NCBI RefSeq assembly: GCF_002838765.1
Contig: NZ_CP025120.1
Span: 1,550,001 to 1,614,000 of the forward strand
Origin: Kangiella profundi
GTDB taxonomy: Bacteria > Pseudomonadota > Gammaproteobacteria > Enterobacterales > Kangiellaceae
Direction of reading: 5' to 3'
Length of the DNA stretch: 64,000 nt
Below the pieces are notes generated by a model, which worked only from the letters and a program-made list of their open reading frames with translations, had not been told where the DNA came from and made no database searches. This document shows, in pieces, positions 20,228 to 27,952 of the stretch; position 1 is the stretch's first letter; each line of letters opens with the position of its first letter. A program made the position numbers and the translations under genes.

Positions 20228-20285
20228 CACCAATATTAATAAATATTCTCATTTCAAATAGAAGGTAAATCGGAGCCTTATTATC

Positions 20286-21683
20286 ATGTTAGTATCTATT
20301 GTCGACGCCCTCGCGGGCAAACCCGGCGTCGGTGAGCAAGTCACCGTACAAGGCTGGGTACGTACTCGTCGTGATTCGAAAGCTGGACTTTCGTTCGTTA
20401 ATATTCACGATGGCAGCTGCTTTAATCCTATTCAGGCAGTGGTCGATAATAATGTGGCTAATTATGAGTCCGAAGTCGTTAAATTAACTGCAGGCTGTTC
20501 GGTCAAAGTAACCGGAAAGCTGGTAGAGTCACAGGGTAAAGGCCAGTCTTTCGAAATTCAGGCTACAGCGGTTGAAGTGCTGGGCTGGGTTGATGATCCT
20601 GATACCTACCCTATCCAGCCAAAACCACACTCTGTTGAATTCTTGCGTGAAAATGCTCACTTACGTGCACGCACTAACTTGATTGGTGCAGTAACACGCG
20701 TGCGTAACTGCTTGGCACAGGCGATTCACCGTTTTATGCACCAGCAAGGTTTTTACTGGATTCACACACCAATCATCACGGCTTCTGACGCAGAAGGCGC
20801 AGGTGAAATGTTCCGTGTCAGCACCCTGGACATGACTAACCTGCCCAAAGATGACAAAGGCAATATTGATTACAGTGAAGATTTCTTTGGTAAAGAGTCA
20901 TTCTTAACCGTTTCTGGTCAGCTGAACGTTGAAACCTACTGCATGGCAATGTCCAAGGTTTACACCTTCGGACCAACTTTCCGTGCCGAAAACTCGAACA
21001 CCAGTCGTCATCTGGCCGAGTTCTGGATGGTGGAACCAGAAATCGCATTTGCTAACTTGTCAGATAATGCAGACTTGGCCGAAGCCATGATGAAGTACAT
21101 ATTTAAGGCAGTTCTCGACGAGTGCGCCGACGATATGGCCTTCTTCCAGCAGCGTGTCGACAAGGACTGTATCAACCGTCTTGAAAATGTCATCAATCAC
21201 AACTTCGAGCGCATGGATTACACTGACGTAATTGAAGTACTGAAAAAGGCTGACAAGAAATTCGACTACCCAGTCGAGTGGGGAATTGACCTGCAATCTG
21301 AGCATGAACGTTACATTGCTGAAGAGTATGTGGGCCGCCCAACCGTAGTTATGAACTATCCGAAGGATATAAAAGCCTTCTACATGCGCATGAATGACGA
21401 TGGCAAAACCGTTGCCGCTATGGACGTATTAGCACCGGGCATTGGTGAGATCATTGGTGGTTCGCAGCGTGAAGAGCGTCTAGATGTGCTTGATAAGCGT
21501 ATTGAAGAAATAGGCTTACCGGCTGAACATTACTGGTGGTATCGCGACCTGCGTCGTTACGGTACCGTACCTCACGCTGGTTTTGGTCTGGGTTTTGATC
21601 GCTGTGTATCTTATGTTACCGGTGTTCAAAACATTCGAGATGTGATCCCCTTCCCCCGCGTACCAAACAACGTTAAGTTTTAA
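20286..21683 (+). CDS. asnS: Asparaginyl-tRNA synthetase
   Basis: This 465-residue class II aminoacyl-tRNA synthetase charges tRNA-Asn. An N-terminal OB-fold anticodon-binding domain ([20 protein letters not shown]) precedes the catalytic core with motif 2 ([20 protein letters not shown], characteristic of AsnRS) and motif 3 ([15 protein letters not shown]). Length fits bacterial AsnRS. A strong terminator follows directly. Confidence 0.98.
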   Translation: MLVSIVDALAGKPGVGEQVTVQGWVRTRRDSKAGLSFVNIHDGSCFNPIQAVVDNNVANYESEVVKLTAGCSVKVTGKLVESQGKGQSFEIQATAVEVLGWVDDPDTYPIQPKPHSVEFLRENAHLRARTNLIGAVTRVRNCLAQAIHRFMHQQGFYWIHTPIITASDAEGAGEMFRVSTLDMTNLPKDDKGNIDYSEDFFGKESFLTVSGQLNVETYCMAMSKVYTFGPTFRAENSNTSRHLAEFWMVEPEIAFANLSDNADLAEAMMKYIFKAVLDECADDMAFFQQRVDKDCINRLENVINHNFERMDYTDVIEVLKKADKKFDYPVEWGIDLQSEHERYIAEEYVGRPTVVMNYPKDIKAFYMRMNDDGKTVAAMDVLAPGIGEIIGGSQREERLDVLDKRIEEIGLPAEHYWWYRDLRRYGTVPHAGFGLGFDRCVSYVTGVQNIRDVIPFPRVPNNVKF

Positions 21684-21701
21684 TCGCGTATTAAAAATGC
21701 T

Positions 21702-21727
21702 AAAGGCCACTTCAGTGGCCTTTTTTA
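21702..21727 (+). terminator. Terminator of asnS
   Basis: A 10-bp perfect stem, AAAGGCCACT / AGTGGCCTTT, has a 2-base spacer and is followed by further Ts, 18 bases after the asnS stop. Confidence 0.93.
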
Positions 21728-21788
21728 ATACTTTACGCTAGTATCAAATTATCCAGAGAAAATGTCTTACCCAATCTGAGGCTAAGTG

Positions 21789-21965
21789 ATGTCAAAAAAG
21801 AACTACACCAGCGAAATCACAGACTTTCTTAAAGAGCTAGATGAAACCATCAAGCCTGACTCACCTTCCCGCCGAGCTGAAAAAGCTAAATATGATGAAA
21901 TAAACGAAAAACGGGACAATCCAGATTATAAAGATAAAAAATCAAAATTATGGGAAGACTTTTAA
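21789..21965 (+). CDS. Small acidic/basic cytosolic protein, 58 residues
   Basis: The ORF runs from ATG 21789 to TAA 21963-21965 and is preceded by GAGG 7 bases upstream. The product is highly charged, begins MSKKNYTSEITDFLKELDE and ends SKLWEDF, with a DNPDYKDKK motif before the end. It recalls short conserved gammaproteobacterial proteins of the CBU_0585 type, which share an N-terminal YxSEIxxFL and a terminal WE(G/D)F; this is from memory and not checked. It stands alone between asnS and the nitroreductase gene. Function is unknown. Confidence 0.7.
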   Translation: MSKKNYTSEITDFLKELDETIKPDSPSRRAEKAKYDEINEKRDNPDYKDKKSKLWEDF

Positions 21966-22005
21966 GCCTTCCCAACAAACTTCTTACGAGACTATTCTTA
22001 ATAAA

Positions 22006-22587
22006 TTAGGCCCAGCTTACAAAGTCATCGACCTCAGGAATTGGCTTTGCTTTAAGCTCCATATCAGGCGTCCCAACATAGATAAAGCCAACGATAGTAT
22101 CACTATGCTCCAACCCCAGTAGTGGCTTTAAGTGCTCATTAAACGCCAACGGGCCCGTTCTCCAGTAGGCCCCATATCCTAAGCTATCCAACCCCAGTAT
22201 AAGGTTTTGTACACCCGCTCCTGTTGAAAGAACTTCTTCAACATGAGGAACTTTTTCATTTCCACGTGCTTTTGCAACCGCAACTACAACCATAGGAGCG
22301 CGATGGGGCAAAGACAAAGCACGCTCCTGCTTATCCAAAGAAATATTAGGATCTTCGGAAATACTTGCCAGGCGATACTTCTCACCAAGTTCATTAAGTG
22401 CCTTTTCACCCTCGAAGACAATGTATTGCCAAGGCATTAAATGCTTGTGATCTGGCGCCCGTAAGGCAGCTTTAAATACTTGGGTCATTTCTTCTCTACC
22501 AGGAGCTGGCGCCTTCAACCTGCCGCAGGAAACTCTATTAATTAATGTGTCTAACATCTTTGTACTACTCTTAGAATGCATACTCAT
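22006..22587 (-). CDS. YdjA-like nitroreductase family protein
   Basis: This 193-residue FMN-dependent NAD(P)H oxidoreductase belongs to the minimal nitroreductase subgroup. Signatures are NRVSCGRLKAPAPGREEM (FMN phosphate site), AALRAPDHKHLMPWQYIVF, GAGVQNLILGLDSLGYGAYW and VGFIYVGTP. The length matches E. coli YdjA, whose physiological substrate is uncertain. The ATG may be at 22587 or 22581. It is monocistronic as far as can be seen. Confidence 0.88.
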   Translation of the reverse strand: MSMHSKSSTKMLDTLINRVSCGRLKAPAPGREEMTQVFKAALRAPDHKHLMPWQYIVFEGEKALNELGEKYRLASISEDPNISLDKQERALSLPHRAPMVVVAVAKARGNEKVPHVEEVLSTGAGVQNLILGLDSLGYGAYWRTGPLAFNEHLKPLLGLEHSDTIVGFIYVGTPDMELKAKPIPEVDDFVSWA

Positions 22588-22813
22588 AATTGTTAGCGAC
22601 TATAGCATATTTGCCGCAACCTCAAATGAATTAATAATTACCATTTTATTGTCATTATAAGAGTTCACCACTCAATAGTTTAGATAGCTAAGATACAGAT
22701 ACTTCTAAAGACATAACAGCGCGTCTACTAAATTAACCAATTGATTTTTGTGCAGTTATTAAGTAGGTTGTTTCTTGAACAATACAACAAGACACAACAT
22801 ATGGGGAATTATT

Positions 22814-23017
22814 ATGAAAAATTTAGGTTCTTTTATAGCAATTTTGGGCTTAGCTTCAATCGCTCTGTTCTTTTTTGATTATGAGTTAAAAATTCTCGGC
22901 TGGATAAATAACTGGGGTGACAATATTGCCTGGACTATTCGCGGTGGCTTAGTAGTAGTTGGTGCTGTTTTATTTTTCATGGCGCCTTCTGATAAAGAGC
23001 CAGAAGAAACTGCGTAG
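22814..23017 (+). CDS. Small two-helix membrane protein, 67 residues
   Basis: ATG 22814 is preferred because GGGGAA precedes it; the frame is open to 22775 upstream. The product has two transmembrane segments (about residues 5-24 and 40-58) separated by a short loop with two tryptophans, and an acidic tail ending in KEPEETA. I do not recognise a named family. A strong terminator follows at once, so it appears to be a single-gene transcript. Confidence 0.7.
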   Translation: MKNLGSFIAILGLASIALFFFDYELKILGWINNWGDNIAWTIRGGLVVVGAVLFFMAPSDKEPEETA

Positions 23018-23031
23018 ACCTAACAGCGAAC

Positions 23032-23061
23032 AAAAAGCCCAGCCATGTGCTGGGCTTTTTA
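23032..23061 (+). terminator. Terminator after small membrane protein
   Basis: A perfect 12-bp stem, AAAAAGCCCAGC / GCTGGGCTTTTT, has a CATGT loop and lies 14 bases after the stop codon. Confidence 0.93.
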
Positions 23062-23230
23062 TTTCAGCTATTAATACTTCCGTAGTGACATATAAAGAAC
23101 CGAACCAAGGAAGTTTTCTGTACCACGATCTAAAGCTAACGGGTAGGCCCATAACTGCTCCTTGCGTTTCGCCACTTCAACCATCATTGGTTGTCGTTGA
23201 ACTGGTTCTCCTTCACTTTCGACAAGATAT

Positions 23231-23260
23231 AAAAAAACCCAGCCACAAGGGCTGGGTTTT
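23231..23260 (-). terminator. Terminator after proximal tRNA-Glu
   Basis: An 11-bp stem, AAAACCCAGCC / GGCTGGGTTTT, with an ACAAG loop is followed by seven Ts on the minus strand, directly after the CCA end of the tRNA at 23268. Confidence 0.88.
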
Positions 23261-23267
23261 GTTTATA

Positions 23268-23343
23268 TGGCATCCCGTAGGGGAGTCGAACCCCTGTTAC
23301 CGCCGTGAAAGGGCGGTGTCCTAGGCCTCTAGACGAACGGGAC
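23268..23343 (-). tRNA. tRNA-Glu (anticodon TTC)
   Basis: This 76-base tRNA has an encoded CCA. Read on the minus strand, the acceptor is GTCCCGT / ACGGGAT (a G-T pair at position 1:72), the anticodon stem is CCGCC / GGCGG around CTTTCAC with anticodon TTC, and the T arm is ACAGGGGTTCGACTCCCCT. It is identical in its body to the copy at 24059-24134. It has its own strong promoter and terminator. Confidence 0.97.
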
Positions 23344-23381
23344 GCAATGTTTAAGAACTGTATCTCTCAAACGCGGGCGCA

Positions 23382-23410
23382 ATAATAATGCCCCTACCCT
23401 CGTTTGTCAA
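23382..23410 (-). promoter_or_regulatory. Consensus promoter of proximal tRNA-Glu
   Basis: On the minus strand a perfect TTGACA (23405-23410) and TATTAT (23382-23387) are separated by 17 bases. The next bases are GC-rich (TGCGCCCGCG), the discriminator type seen at stringently controlled stable-RNA promoters. Start would be near 23375, about 30 bases before the tRNA 5' end. Confidence 0.85.
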
Positions 23411-23683
23411 AAAAATTATGAGGATTTTTTTGTTTTTTTATTCTTTTCATTGAAAATGACTATTTATCAATCAGATAGGTTAAGAAAGATACAGCTGGTA
23501 TGAAGTCAGCTAACTAGAAGAGATTATCAGGTATCTATAACAAAGAACTGTAAATTTTGGGAAGGCAGAGTTTTGCTCATCGGCAACCGCTCCAGCGTTG
23601 CTCTAACTCCTGCACTTTCGTAATGACATAAAAAAAGCCCTACAACAAAGAAATTGGCACAATCAAGCGAAATCAAGAACGGG

Positions 23684-23812
23684 GAGGCAGAATTTTGCTC
23701 CTTGCAAATTCTGCACTCCCGCCATCCATGGCGGTCGTCGAAGTGTTTAAGGGCTCCCCTACAAAATACACAGATATAAAAAAACCAGCCACAAGGGCTG
23801 GGTTTTGTTTAT
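23684..23812 (-). repeat. Hairpin repeat copy C with terminator
   Basis: Inverted repeat GCAGAATTT / AAATTCTGC, then palindrome CGCCATCCATGGCG, then CGTCGAAGTG, then a terminator-like hairpin (about 23783-23807, one imperfect pair) almost identical to the one after the proximal tRNA-Glu, ending in TTTATATGGCA. In the other units that last stretch runs straight into a tRNA-Glu 3' end, but here unrelated sequence follows. Confidence 0.7.
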
Positions 23813-23935
23813 ATGGCACTGACCCACAGGGATGTGGGGAATGCAGCAACAATGCCTGGAGCATTGCACCACAGGCACTTCCTTCGGTCGGCTGTCCGTA
23901 GGGGAGTACTCAGCACATCTAGGTGACGCTTCAGG

Positions 23936-24020
23936 GCGCAGAGTTTTGCTCCTGCAAACTCTGCATTCGCACCATCCATGGTGCTTGTCGAACTGGTTCT
24001 CCTGCCCTTTCCAGATGACA
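23936..24020 (-). repeat. Hairpin repeat copy D
   Basis: Inverted repeat GCAGAGTTT / AAACTCTGC, then palindrome CACCATCCATGGTG, then TTGTCGAACTGGTTCTCC, leading into the terminator of the distal tRNA-Glu. The TGTCG(T)TGAACTGGTTCTCC segment also occurs in the degenerate copy near 23190-23212. Confidence 0.7.
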
Positions 24021-24021
24021 T

Positions 24022-24051
24022 AAAAAAAGCCCGACCTGAAGGTCGGGCTTT
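24022..24051 (-). terminator. Terminator after distal tRNA-Glu
   Basis: An 11-bp stem, AAAGCCCGACC / GGTCGGGCTTT, with a TGAA loop is followed by seven Ts on the minus strand, a few bases after the tRNA CCA end at 24059. Confidence 0.9.
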
Positions 24052-24058
24052 CTTAATG

Positions 24059-24134
24059 TGGCATCCCGTAGGGGAGTCGAACCCCTGTTACCGCCGTGAA
24101 AGGGCGGTGTCCTAGGCCTCTAGACGAACGGGAC
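24059..24134 (-). tRNA. tRNA-Glu (anticodon TTC), second copy
   Basis: This 76-base tRNA has an encoded CCA, identical in its body to the copy at 23268-23343. It lies 114 bases downstream of tRNA-Ala on the same strand with no clear promoter of its own, so it is probably cotranscribed with tRNA-Ala. A perfect GTTTGCT-TT-AGCAAAC hairpin (24200-24215) in the spacer could help RNase processing. Confidence 0.97.
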
Positions 24135-24248
24135 ACAATTCTTACTGTTTTTCACTTGTATCTTTATTTTGTTCTTAGTGCGAGACGGATGATAAGGAAG
24201 TTTGCTTTAGCAAACGACGATTCATCCAACAAAGCAATAAGTCAAAAT

Positions 24249-24324
24249 TGGTGGAGCTAAGCGGGATCGAACCGCTGACCTCTACACTGCCAGTGTAGCG
24301 CTCTCCCAGCTGAGCTATAGCCCC
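24249..24324 (-). tRNA. tRNA-Ala (anticodon GGC)
   Basis: This 76-base tRNA has an encoded CCA. Minus-strand acceptor GGGGCTA / TAGCTCC (one G-T pair), D arm AGCTCAGCTGGGAGAGC, anticodon stem CTACACTGGCAGTGTAG with anticodon GGC, T arm AGCGGTTCGATCCCGCT. A good promoter lies just upstream. Confidence 0.97.
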
Positions 24325-24339
24325 AAAACAATGGCGCGC

Positions 24340-24367
24340 ATTTTAGCATGGAGCTTGTTACTGTCAA
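24340..24367 (-). promoter_or_regulatory. Promoter of tRNA-Ala / distal tRNA-Glu
   Basis: On the minus strand a perfect TTGACA (24362-24367) and TAAAAT (24340-24345) are separated by 16 bases, followed by a GC-rich GCGCGCC discriminator, as expected for stable RNA. Confidence 0.8.
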
Positions 24368-24453
24368 CTGAATTTTGATGCAAATTATCGACTTAGCGCG
24401 AAAAGCTCAGTATAGTTTTGGCCACCTCACATAGACAAATTACAGAGTCAGAC

Positions 24454-26502
24454 ATGAAACCTTTATTTTTATTATTAGGCTTACTGGCATTCAATGCTGG
24501 TGAAGCTCAGGCTTTTGAGCCATTCACGGCGGAAGATATGGTAACTATGAAGAGGGTGGCCTCTCCTACTCTTTCTCCTGATGGCAAAACAGTGGCATAC
24601 ATGCTACGAACCACTGACCTTGAGGCTGATAAAGGGACTTATGACATTTACACAGTCAGTACTGCCACTGGAGAAAATACGCCCAAACAAATTACCACTG
24701 ACCCTGCTTCTGATACTAGCCCAAAATGGTCTGCAGATGGCAACTACCTTTATTTCTTATCAAGTCGCAGTGGAAGCAATCAGCTTTGGCGTCACTCGGC
24801 TAAGTCAGGCAATATCGAACAGGTTTCTGACCTACCTGTAAGTATTGGTACTTATCACCTTTCACCAAAGAATGATCGAATTGTTTTCAGTGCGTCGGTT
24901 TATCCAGATTGTGAAACCTTAGTATGCAGTAAAGAAAAAATGGAAGCTGCAGCCGAAAATAAACAAGAAGGAAAACTGTATGACAAAGTCTTTGTGCGCC
25001 ATTGGGATCATTGGCTGGACGGTACCCAAAGCCGTCTGTTCAGCGCGAAGCTCTCTGATGAGCCATTGAGTGATGCTACGCCCCTCTCTCACAGCTTAAA
25101 TGGCAATGTTCCTTCGAGTCCTTTTGGTGGTGATGAGGAATACACAATTAGTCCTGATGGCCAAAAAGTAATCTTCACTTTACGCATTGCCGATAACAAA
25201 GAGCCTACTTCGACTAACTTCGATCTTTATGAGGTTTCAATCACCGGTGGCAAAGTTAAGAACCTGACAAAGGAAAACCTGGCCTGGGATACCCAACCGG
25301 TATTCAGCCCAGATGGTAAAAAACTGGCCTGGCTGGCAATGGATCGTCCAGGCTTTGAAGCTGATCGTCGTCAGCTTAAGATTCGCGACTTAAAAACTGG
25401 TAAAACTGAGAACATCACTAAAGACTGGGATCGATCATTCTATGGCTTTAAGTTCAGTAAAGATGGCAAACAGGTTTTCTTGTACGGCAACCATATCGGT
25501 AAGAATGTTATCTGGTCACTGGATCTGAAAACCAAACAGCATACTCAATTAACCGATACAGGTTACGTTGCTGCCTTCGATGTTGGCCAAGACAAAATTG
25601 TTTACCAGTATGATGATCTGAAAAAACCAGCAGACTTATATGTCATGGGTCTTGATGGTTCTAATAAACGTCAGCTAACGGCAGTTAATCAGGACGTCAT
25701 GTCTGAACTTGAATTTGGTGACTATGAACAGTTCAGCTTCAAAGGCTGGAACGATGAAACGGTTTATGGCTATATTGTTAAGCCTGTCGATTTTGAGGAA
25801 GACAAAAACTACCCTCTCGCATTTTTGATTCATGGTGGCCCACAAGGCAGTTTCGGTGATCACTTCCATTATCGCTGGAATCCACAAACCTATGCTGGCC
25901 AAGGTTTTGTCGCAGTAATGATCGATTTCCACGGCTCTACCGGCTATGGCCAGGACTTTACTGACTCAATTACAGGCGACTGGGGTGGCAAGCCACTGGA
26001 AGACTTGCAAAAAGGCATGGCTTATATCGACTCAAACTATGACTTTGTTGATACCGACAATGCCTGCGCACTGGGAGCTTCTTATGGCGGTTATATGATC
26101 AATTGGATTGCCGGTAATTGGTCAGATCAATTTAAATGTCTGGTTAACCACGACGGCATTTTCGACAACCGTATGATGTATTACTCAACCGAAGAGTTAT
26201 GGTTTGTTGAATGGGAAAATGGCGGCACCTATTTTGATAAGCCCGAGAACTTTGAAAAATACAACCCAGTTCATTATGTTAAAAACTGGAAAACTCCTAT
26301 GCTGGTGGTACAAGGCAGTAAAGACTATAGAGTTCCTGAAACTCAATCTCTGGCGACTTTCACTGCACTTCAGCGTCAAAACATTCCTAGCCAATTGTTG
26401 ATTTTTGAAAACGAAAATCACTGGGTTTTAAAACCAAATAACAGCATTCAATGGCATCAGGTTGTCAATAATTGGTTACATCAATGGTTGAATGAGGAAT
26501 AA
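24454..26502 (+). CDS. S9 family prolyl oligopeptidase / dipeptidyl aminopeptidase
   Basis: This 682-residue secreted serine peptidase has a clear signal peptide (about residues 1-20, ending AQA), which is why ATG 24454 is preferred over an in-frame TTG at 24418. The N-terminal two thirds form a beta-propeller with repeated SPDGK/SADGN motifs (TolB-like blades). The C-terminal alpha/beta hydrolase carries the triad: Ser543 in GASYGGYM, Asp in GSKDYRVP and His in ENENHWVL. It would cleave peptides in the periplasm or outside the cell, probably feeding amino acid catabolism. Confidence 0.93.
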   Translation: MKPLFLLLGLLAFNAGEAQAFEPFTAEDMVTMKRVASPTLSPDGKTVAYMLRTTDLEADKGTYDIYTVSTATGENTPKQITTDPASDTSPKWSADGNYLYFLSSRSGSNQLWRHSAKSGNIEQVSDLPVSIGTYHLSPKNDRIVFSASVYPDCETLVCSKEKMEAAAENKQEGKLYDKVFVRHWDHWLDGTQSRLFSAKLSDEPLSDATPLSHSLNGNVPSSPFGGDEEYTISPDGQKVIFTLRIADNKEPTSTNFDLYEVSITGGKVKNLTKENLAWDTQPVFSPDGKKLAWLAMDRPGFEADRRQLKIRDLKTGKTENITKDWDRSFYGFKFSKDGKQVFLYGNHIGKNVIWSLDLKTKQHTQLTDTGYVAAFDVGQDKIVYQYDDLKKPADLYVMGLDGSNKRQLTAVNQDVMSELEFGDYEQFSFKGWNDETVYGYIVKPVDFEEDKNYPLAFLIHGGPQGSFGDHFHYRWNPQTYAGQGFVAVMIDFHGSTGYGQDFTDSITGDWGGKPLEDLQKGMAYIDSNYDFVDTDNACALGASYGGYMINWIAGNWSDQFKCLVNHDGIFDNRMMYYSTEELWFVEWENGGTYFDKPENFEKYNPVHYVKNWKTPMLVVQGSKDYRVPETQSLATFTALQRQNIPSQLLIFENENHWVLKPNNSIQWHQVVNNWLHQWLNEE

Positions 26503-26553
26503 ATTTAACTATCAAACTAAACCTTCCATAGCCAATTACTATCTAAAAGACGT

Positions 26554-26582
26554 AAAAAGGTGCCTCCGGGCACCTTTTTTTC
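26554..26582 (+). terminator. Terminator of S9 peptidase gene
   Basis: An 11-bp perfect stem, AAAAAGGTGCC / GGCACCTTTTT, has a TCCG loop and extra Ts, 52 bases after the stop. Confidence 0.93.
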
Positions 26583-26669
26583 ACACTTCACCCTATAAAA
26601 TACAGTATTGAAACATTTGTTAACCTTTTGTCATTACTGAACATTAGGCTCTGGAAATTGCCGAGCGTT

Positions 26670-26734
26670 ATAATGACCAAGAGTTGGAGTAATCCTAAAA
26701 TTTTTTGAAAGCGGGAAAAAATAATGACCAAGAG
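26670..26734 (+). repeat. Direct repeat around the efflux-operon start
   Basis: The 14-base sequence ATAATGACCAAGAG occurs at 26670-26683 and again at 26721-26734, where it contains the start codon of the membrane fusion gene. The first copy starts an 11-codon ORF (26673-26708, MTKSWSNPKIF). TATAAT at 26669-26674 could also be a -10 box, though no good -35 is seen. Confidence 0.5.
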
Positions 26735-27941
26735 AATCCTAGTTGGTTCAGCAATATTGATTGCAACCATAGTAATTATTGTCGGCCTTGTAAGTATGAA
26801 GCCCGAGCCACCGAAGAAGAAACCATTCGTTCAGGCTATTGTGGTTGATACCAAGGCCGTTGAAGCTCAGGATGTTCAGTTCATTGTCGATAGCCAGGGA
26901 CCGGTTCTTCCAGTTGAGAACTCAACACTGGTTGCAGAAGTCAGTGGACGTATTACAGACGTCTCGGATAATTTCCGTGTTGGCGCCTTTGTTGAAAAAG
27001 GCGAAGTCCTTTTCACCATTGACCCTGCTAACTATGTTGCTAATGTGCGTAGTGCCGAAGCAGCTTTGGCTCAAGCACAGGCAACCTACCAGGACGCCAA
27101 AGCAAGAACTGAACAGGCGCGTAAGGACTGGAAAAAAATTGGTAAAGGCGAGCCTTCCGATCTGGTATTAAGACTTCCTCAATTAAAACAGGCCGAAGCG
27201 GCTGTCCAGTCAGCTGAAGCAGACTTGATGCGTGCACGTCGTGATTTAGACAGAACAAAAGTTAAAGCTAATTTTGATGCATTGATTCAAAGCAAAATGG
27301 TTGGCCTAGGTCAATTTGTCAATGTGGGAAGCCAGGTTGCAACAGTCTATGGAACAGAATACGCAGAAGTTCGCTTGCCTGTTCCTGATCAGGAACTTGC
27401 CTTCTTGGATGTTCCAGACATCGACAACCCTCAACAACAGCCTGCAGTACGTTTAGTTGGCACCTATGCTGGCAAGGAACAAATCTGGTTTGGCAAACTT
27501 GTTCGCACAGAAGGTGTTGTTGAGCAAACCAACCGTTTAACTTACCTGGTTGCTCAAATTGCGGATCCATACAACCTGGAAAACAAAAGAGATAACAGCA
27601 CCCCACTTCGTTTTGGTACTTTCGTAAGAGCCGAAATTGCCGGTAAAGAACGAGAAGGTTTGATTGCCTTACCAAGACAGGCACTTTACTTTGGTAATAC
27701 AGTTTTAATTCTAGAAAATGAAAGTGAAGTTCGTTTGCAAGAAGTTACTCTTGCGCGCACTGAAGCAAATACCATTTATATTGATAGCGGTCTGCAATCT
27801 GGCGATGAAGTTATCGTGACACCGGTTCACAACCCTGTAAACGGTATGAAAGTTCAGAAAGTTGGCTCTCAGGCGAAAACCAGTACTGCAAATAACAATG
27901 ACACCGCTCTTAACACCAGCGCTGATACAGCTAAGCAATAA
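26724..27941 (+). CDS. RND efflux periplasmic adaptor (membrane fusion protein)
   Basis: This 405-residue adaptor of the HlyD/AcrA type has a single N-terminal membrane segment (about residues 5-23) and no lipobox cysteine. In order it has a lipoyl-like half (STLVAEVSGRITDVS), an alpha-helical hairpin rich in Ala, Gln and Glu (about residues 100-165), the second lipoyl half (DLDRTKVKANFDALIQSK) and beta-barrel domains. It bridges the inner-membrane pump to an outer-membrane channel. The RND gene starts 11 bases after its stop. No TolC-like gene is nearby. Confidence 0.92.
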   Translation: MTKRILVGSAILIATIVIIVGLVSMKPEPPKKKPFVQAIVVDTKAVEAQDVQFIVDSQGPVLPVENSTLVAEVSGRITDVSDNFRVGAFVEKGEVLFTIDPANYVANVRSAEAALAQAQATYQDAKARTEQARKDWKKIGKGEPSDLVLRLPQLKQAEAAVQSAEADLMRARRDLDRTKVKANFDALIQSKMVGLGQFVNVGSQVATVYGTEYAEVRLPVPDQELAFLDVPDIDNPQQQPAVRLVGTYAGKEQIWFGKLVRTEGVVEQTNRLTYLVAQIADPYNLENKRDNSTPLRFGTFVRAEIAGKEREGLIALPRQALYFGNTVLILENESEVRLQEVTLARTEANTIYIDSGLQSGDEVIVTPVHNPVNGMKVQKVGSQAKTSTANNNDTALNTSADTAKQ

Positions 27942-27952
27942 GGAATTCGCAG

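Larger units (their letters stand above)
23344..24058. repeat. Repeat-rich gap between the two tRNA-Glu genes
   Basis: These 715 bases hold no convincing protein gene. They contain the promoter of the proximal tRNA-Glu, three degenerate copies of a hairpin-bearing repeat (about 23562-23640, 23684-23812, 23936-24052; a fourth lies at about 23150-23262), and a short piece resembling the T arm of tRNA-Glu near 23894-23911. The clearer copies each have an inverted repeat of GCAGA(G/A)TTT type, a small CCATCCATGG-centred palindrome, and then an A-run plus terminator hairpin. Short ORFs here run through the repeats and are not trusted. Confidence 0.7.

Noticed and set aside
23673..24021. Several 60-70-codon ORFs in the tRNA gap on both strands
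   Set aside because: They run through inverted repeats and terminator hairpins and their similarity to each other follows the repeats, not a protein.
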